DNA of 18,115 bases from an uncultured Duganella sp. (GTDB taxonomy: Bacteria > Pseudomonadota > Gammaproteobacteria > Burkholderiales > Burkholderiaceae). The stretch is from contig CAMLRG010000107.1 of assembly GCA_946482335.1 (NCBI GenBank), forward strand, positions 1 through 18,115. The letters are read 5' to 3'. The notes under the pieces are model-generated. The model saw only the letters and a list, made by a program, of their open reading frames with translations. It did not search any database and was not told where the DNA came from. How positions within the stretch are numbered: the first letter of the stretch is position 1; each line of letters opens with the position of its first letter. This document shows positions 13,776 through 18,115 of this stretch, one piece after another. Made by a program: the position numbers and the translations under genes.

Positions 13776-16091
13776 ATGAAAATTCGTCGGACGGTGCTGG
13801 CTTGCTCCCTGGCGGCCATCTCGGCCCAGGCTTTCGCCGAGAGCGAGAAGATCGAAGTTGTGACAGTGACGGCGCAAAAGCGCAAGGAGGATCCGAACAA
13901 GGTGGCGATGAGTATTTCCGCCATCAGCGGTGCCTCGCTGCTGTCGCAACAGGTGGATGACATCACCGACCTGACGCGGGCGGTGCCCAATATTTCCTTC
14001 ACGGCGGCCACCGGCAATGGCGGCGCCGGTCCGGGCACCTCCAATATCGAAATCCGCGGCATCAGCTCGGCGGCCGGGCAAGCCACCGTCGGTATCTACC
14101 TGGGCGACGTCTCGCTGACCGTGGGGAACCTGTACACCATGGGGACGGTGGAGCCGAAGTTCTTCGACATCGACCGGGTGGAAGTACTGCGCGGGCCGCA
14201 AGCCACCCTGTATGGCGCCAGCTCGATGGGCGGCACCATCAAGTTCGTGCCCAATGAGCCGGACTTGAAGGAGCGCGAAATCTCGGCCTATGCCGAAGCG
14301 TCGTCGACGCGTGGCGGCAGCCCGAACTTTTCCAGCAATGTGGTGGGCAATTTCCCGCTGGTGTCGAATGAGCTCGCCCTGCGCATCGGCGCGCAGGCCC
14401 AGCGCACGGGCGGCTTCATCGACCAGGTCGACGGCGACGGCAAGGTACTGGCCGGCGACATCAACAAGATCAGCGACCAGGAAGTGCGGGTGGCGCTGAA
14501 ATGGGCGCCGACGCGTGACCTGACGGTGACGCCTTCCATCTACTACCAGCGCGTGGACGCCAAGGATATCGCCGCCTTCAGCCTGGACCGGCCGCCGTAC
14601 CAGGCACAGAAACAGGTGCGCGAGCCATCGATCGACCGGCTGCTGACGCCCAACCTGGCTGTCAACTGGGACCTGGGCGGTGCCGACCTGACCTCCAGCA
14701 CCAGCTACTTCGAGCGCAAGTTCGACCGCCAGCAGAATGGTTCGGCCTACAACAGCTATTCGCTGTCGACCTTCCTGACGTCGACCGAAGACGGCGGCAA
14801 GGCGCCGCCGGAACTGATCGAGGCGATTGCCGGGCTGCCGTCAACGGTCTTCCTGAATAACGCCGTACGGCAGGTATCGCAGGAATTCCGGCTGGCGTCC
14901 AAGCCGTATGATGCGGCGCGCTCACCATGGACCTGGCTGGGTGGCTTCTACTTCTCGAACCAGCACACCAACCTGAACGAGAATGACCCGATTCACGGCG
15001 TGACGGAAACCTTCAGGAAGTTCGGCTTCTCGATCGACGATCCGGAGCTGCTGCCGGACGCTTATCCTGGTGCCTTCCCGAACGATAACTCCTTCGCCGG
15101 CGAATTCCGCTATCGCGAAAAGCAAAGCTCGATCTTCGGCGAAGTGAACTACTACTTCTCCCCGACGCTGCACGCCACGGTTGGCGCGCGCTACCTCAAA
15201 GGCAAATCCAACCTGGCCCAGCGCAACAGCAACTACCTGGCCGGCGCCGGCAACAACAGCAGCACCGAATTGTCCTCGCACGCCTTCACGCCGAAATACG
15301 CGGTGACGTGGGAAGCGACGCCCGACCACACCATCTACAGCTCGATTGCCAAAGGCTTCCGCCTGGGCGGCTCAAACGTCTTCGTCCCGCCGACCACCTG
15401 CGGCCCGGACCTGGAAGAAAACGGCCTCACCGAAGGGCCGGCCACTTACGCACCGGACAGCCTGTGGAGCTATGAAGTCGGCAGCAAATCGCGCTTCATG
15501 GGCGGCCGCGTTGCCGTCAACGCCGACGTGTTCTATGTGAAGTGGAAGAACATCCAGCAGGGCGTGTACCTGCCGACCTGCGCCTATACTTACAACGCCA
15601 ACGCCGGCAACGCGACCAGCAAGGGCTTCGAGTTCGACATCAAGGCGAAACCAGTTGCCGGCCTGACCCTGAGCGCCGCCGGCGGCTACGTCAAGGCCGA
15701 ACTGACCAATGACGAGGGCGTCGCCAATGGCGTGCTCGGCGCCGTGCGCGGCGCGCAGGTGCAGGGCGTACCGAAGTACAACGGCAGCGTGACGGCGCAA
15801 TACAATTTCTCCACCGCCGGCGGCCGTAGCGCGTTCGTGATGGGCGGCATCCAATGGGTCGGTTCCAGCAAAGGCTCGCTCAATCCTGAGTCCACCGATT
15901 ACGACCGCCCGGGCTACCACACGGTCAACTTCAGCGCCGGCCTCACGCTCGACCGCTACCAGTTGACGGCCTTCATCAAGAACGCCTTTGATGAGGACAA
16001 GGTGATCCAGCACCCGCAGGTCGCCTCGATTGTGCAAGGCTACCGCCTGGCGCCGCGCAGCATCGGCATGAGCATTGCCGCCAAGTTCTGA
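13776..16091 (+). CDS. TonB-dependent outer-membrane receptor, substrate unknown
   Basis: This 771-aa outer-membrane active transporter is energised by TonB-ExbBD. It has a signal peptide (MKIRRTVLACSLAAISAQAFA, likely cut after residue 21), then a TonB-box-like IEVVTVTAQKR. A plug domain follows to about residue 160, with RGISSAAGQ and VEVLRGPQATLYGASSMGG. The rest is a 22-strand-type barrel with aromatic-girdle strand ends, closing with a terminal Phe (SIGMSIAAKF). There is no N-terminal signalling extension, so it is probably not of the FecA/FpvA sigma-regulator type. The plug resembles the large IroN/sphingomonad-type receptor group, whose substrates vary. No siderophore, cobalamin or sugar-degradation gene lies nearby to indicate a ligand. 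It is on the opposite strand from the flanking conserved operons. Confidence 0.93.
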   Translation: MKIRRTVLACSLAAISAQAFAESEKIEVVTVTAQKRKEDPNKVAMSISAISGASLLSQQVDDITDLTRAVPNISFTAATGNGGAGPGTSNIEIRGISSAAGQATVGIYLGDVSLTVGNLYTMGTVEPKFFDIDRVEVLRGPQATLYGASSMGGTIKFVPNEPDLKEREISAYAEASSTRGGSPNFSSNVVGNFPLVSNELALRIGAQAQRTGGFIDQVDGDGKVLAGDINKISDQEVRVALKWAPTRDLTVTPSIYYQRVDAKDIAAFSLDRPPYQAQKQVREPSIDRLLTPNLAVNWDLGGADLTSSTSYFERKFDRQQNGSAYNSYSLSTFLTSTEDGGKAPPELIEAIAGLPSTVFLNNAVRQVSQEFRLASKPYDAARSPWTWLGGFYFSNQHTNLNENDPIHGVTETFRKFGFSIDDPELLPDAYPGAFPNDNSFAGEFRYREKQSSIFGEVNYYFSPTLHATVGARYLKGKSNLAQRNSNYLAGAGNNSSTELSSHAFTPKYAVTWEATPDHTIYSSIAKGFRLGGSNVFVPPTTCGPDLEENGLTEGPATYAPDSLWSYEVGSKSRFMGGRVAVNADVFYVKWKNIQQGVYLPTCAYTYNANAGNATSKGFEFDIKAKPVAGLTLSAAGGYVKAELTNDEGVANGVLGAVRGAQVQGVPKYNGSVTAQYNFSTAGGRSAFVMGGIQWVGSSKGSLNPESTDYDRPGYHTVNFSAGLTLDRYQLTAFIKNAFDEDKVIQHPQVASIVQGYRLAPRSIGMSIAAKF

Positions 16092-16101
16092 GCGCGCCAA
16101 C

Positions 16102-16141
16102 CCTGGACGCAAGCCAGGCAAAGCACACTCAATGGCTTTGC
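16102..16141 (+). terminator. Possible 3'-end hairpins after the TonB-receptor gene
   Basis: Two small stems follow the stop codon: CCTGG-7 nt-CCAGG (16102-16118) and GCAAAGC-10 nt-GCTTTGC (16118-16141). Neither is followed by a T-run, so intrinsic termination is doubtful. The rest of the 151-bp gap to the next gene shows no clear promoter. Confidence 0.25.
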
Positions 16142-16242
16142 ATGGTATTGTGGAAATCGAAGTTCAGTTTCAGGGCGGCGCGACTGAGCAAGACGCCCCG
16201 CGCCTGAAACCCCCGGACGACGTAAAACTGCATGGAGCCGCT

Positions 16243-16479
16243 ATGCCTACCAAAATCATTGACGGCTATGAGGTGGAGTTCACCGGTGAACGACTGGAGG
16301 GCACTGGCCAATGGGGCGCCTACGTTTCAATCTTCGCCCCTTCTGCCAACCCCATGCACTTGGCGCACATCGTCCCCAAACGACGCGTGTCCGCCGATCT
16401 TCAACTGCTCGACCAACACGCGGCGGAAATCGAGGCTGAGCGCGCAGCCCTCACCATTCTGAACGATCTCCGTTCGTAA
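16243..16479 (+). CDS. Small hypothetical protein (78 aa)
   Basis: I do not recognise this family. The product starts MPTKIIDGYEVEFTG, has a Gly/aromatic middle (GTGQWGAYVSIF, NPMHLAHIVPKRR) and ends in a predicted acidic helix (DLQLLDQHAAEIEAERAALTILNDL). It has no signal peptide or membrane segment, so a compact cytosolic alpha/beta protein is likely. The ATG at 16243 has GGAG 5 nt upstream. An in-frame ATG at 16132 would add 37 residues but has no ribosome site and begins within a hairpin region. The gene sits between the TonB receptor and a convergent small gene, inside the segment that separates gltD from the mla operon. Coding status is likely, not certain. Confidence 0.6.
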   Translation: MPTKIIDGYEVEFTGERLEGTGQWGAYVSIFAPSANPMHLAHIVPKRRVSADLQLLDQHAAEIEAERAALTILNDLRS

Positions 16480-16480
16480 C

Positions 16481-16494
16481 CATGCCAAGGCATG
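16481..16494. terminator. Palindrome between convergent small genes
   Basis: CATGCC-AA-GGCATG is a perfect 6-bp inverted repeat one base after the stop codon of the 78-aa gene and 44 bp beyond the stop of the facing gene. It could act as a bidirectional 3' stem, but no T-run follows on either strand, so it is only a weak candidate. Confidence 0.25.
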
Positions 16495-16538
16495 CCCAGG
16501 GGCGCGACTGGAAGGCCGGCACCGACCTGCGCTCGGCA

Positions 16539-16757
16539 CTACCCATAAACTTTCGCCAGCATCGCCAGGACTCCGATCACCACAGTAAAGAGCATGCCCG
16601 TAAGGACGCGAATTTCCGTATGGACGCGATCGAAATTCTTGCGCGTTTCATCTTTGAAATCCTTCAGCGTTTCCGCTTGGTGTTCCAGCGATGATTCCAT
16701 CCTGACCACACGACACTCAAGGTCACCGCTCGGCTTGCAGGTGTTTTCGCTGTTCAT
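16539..16757 (-). CDS. Small coiled-coil membrane protein (72 aa), XhlA-like architecture
   Basis: The product has a charged heptad-like helix (about residues 12-50, ECRVVRMESSLEHQAETL then KDFKDETRKNFDRVHTEIR) and one C-terminal membrane helix (about 52-69, LTGMLFTVVIGVLAMLAKVYG). This layout is shared by XhlA-type phage haemolysin/holin accessory proteins and by other small anchored coiled-coil proteins; sequence alone does not decide, and no phage genes are nearby. The ATG at 16757 has GAGG 7 nt upstream. A good promoter (TTGACG-16-TAAACT) lies just ahead, right after the gltD terminator, so it is probably its own transcription unit. It faces the 78-aa gene. Function unknown. Confidence 0.65.
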   Translation of the reverse strand: MNSENTCKPSGDLECRVVRMESSLEHQAETLKDFKDETRKNFDRVHTEIRVLTGMLFTVVIGVLAMLAKVYG

Positions 16758-16788
16758 TTGGCGACCTCGCTTTGATGTGCGTGGTGCC

Positions 16789-16816
16789 AGTTTACGCTGA
16801 TGAGGAGGGACGTCAA
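16789..16816 (-). promoter_or_regulatory. Candidate sigma-70 promoter of the 72-aa membrane protein gene
   Basis: On the minus strand TTGACG (16811-16816, five of six) and TAAACT (16789-16794, four of six) are separated by 16 bp. The start codon is about 32 bp downstream of the -10, leaving a short leader with a GAGG ribosome site. It lies directly after the gltD terminator, as expected for an independent unit. Confidence 0.5.
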
Positions 16817-16845
16817 GCGCACTGGGCTATGCGCAGGGGGAAACC

Positions 16846-16891
16846 AAAAACCAGGAGAGCAGCCGGACGTACCGTCGAGGCACGTCCGGCT
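16846..16891 (-). terminator. Intrinsic-type terminator of gltD
   Basis: AGCCGGACGT (16882-16891 read on the minus strand) pairs perfectly with ACGTCCGGCT (16861-16870) across an 11-nt loop whose ends can also pair. The T-run TTTTT (16846-16850) follows after 10 nt, further than in a textbook terminator. It starts 10 bp after the gltD stop codon and most likely ends the gltBD transcript. Confidence 0.7.
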
Positions 16892-16901
16892 AGTTGACGG
16901 A

Positions 16902-18115
<1,214 letters not shown>

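Overview
The window is a GC-rich, tightly packed chromosomal segment from a betaproteobacterium. It most likely belongs to the Oxalobacteraceae (Massilia/Duganella/Janthinobacterium-like). I base this on the protein sequences and on the gene order gltD, mlaFEDACB, ABC-2 transporter, ibaG/bolA, murA, hisGDCBHAF, which is a betaproteobacterial arrangement as I know it. The genus call is inference only.

Layout, read along the minus strand (transcription runs from high to low coordinates). (1) 16902-18115 is the 3' part of gltD (glutamate synthase small subunit), followed by a strong hairpin terminator. (2) About 13.55-16.9 kb is an accessory insert. It holds a plus-strand TonB-dependent receptor gene, a plus-strand 78-aa hypothetical gene and a convergent minus-strand gene for a 72-aa coiled-coil/membrane protein. 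(3) 9665-13545 is the six-gene mlaF-E-D-A-C-B cluster for retrograde phospholipid transport, with the outer-membrane lipoprotein gene mlaA inside the operon. (4) 7860-9523 encodes an ABC-2 type ATPase/permease pair. (5) 6349-7841 holds a bolA/ibaG gene and murA. (6) 1-6345 holds hisG, hisD, an orphan beta-class DNA methyltransferase gene, hisC, hisB, hisH, hisA and the 5' part of hisF, which runs off the window.

Many junctions are translationally coupled: ATGA overlaps at hisG/hisD, hisD/methyltransferase, ATPase/permease, mlaF/mlaE and mlaD/mlaA, and TAATG overlaps at methyltransferase/hisC and mlaC/mlaB. From murA to hisF no gap between genes exceeds about 20 bp, so cell-envelope and histidine genes probably share transcripts. 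There is no histidine leader peptide or attenuator, because hisG begins 3 bp after murA.

The most unusual element is the methyltransferase gene wedged between hisD and hisC, overlapping both and with no restriction partner in view. Its 3' tail carries a GGGTCTGACCC repeat pair read as protein. A related GGGGTCAG palindrome lies between mlaE and mlaD, which suggests a dispersed genomic repeat family. A second lead is the divergent mlaF/TonB-receptor control region: two copies of a 13-bp repeat, 52 bp apart, each fall at the expected -35 position of one of the two candidate promoters. I see no tRNA, rRNA, CRISPR array, insertion sequence or phage gene. No gene-free stretch exceeds 230 bp.
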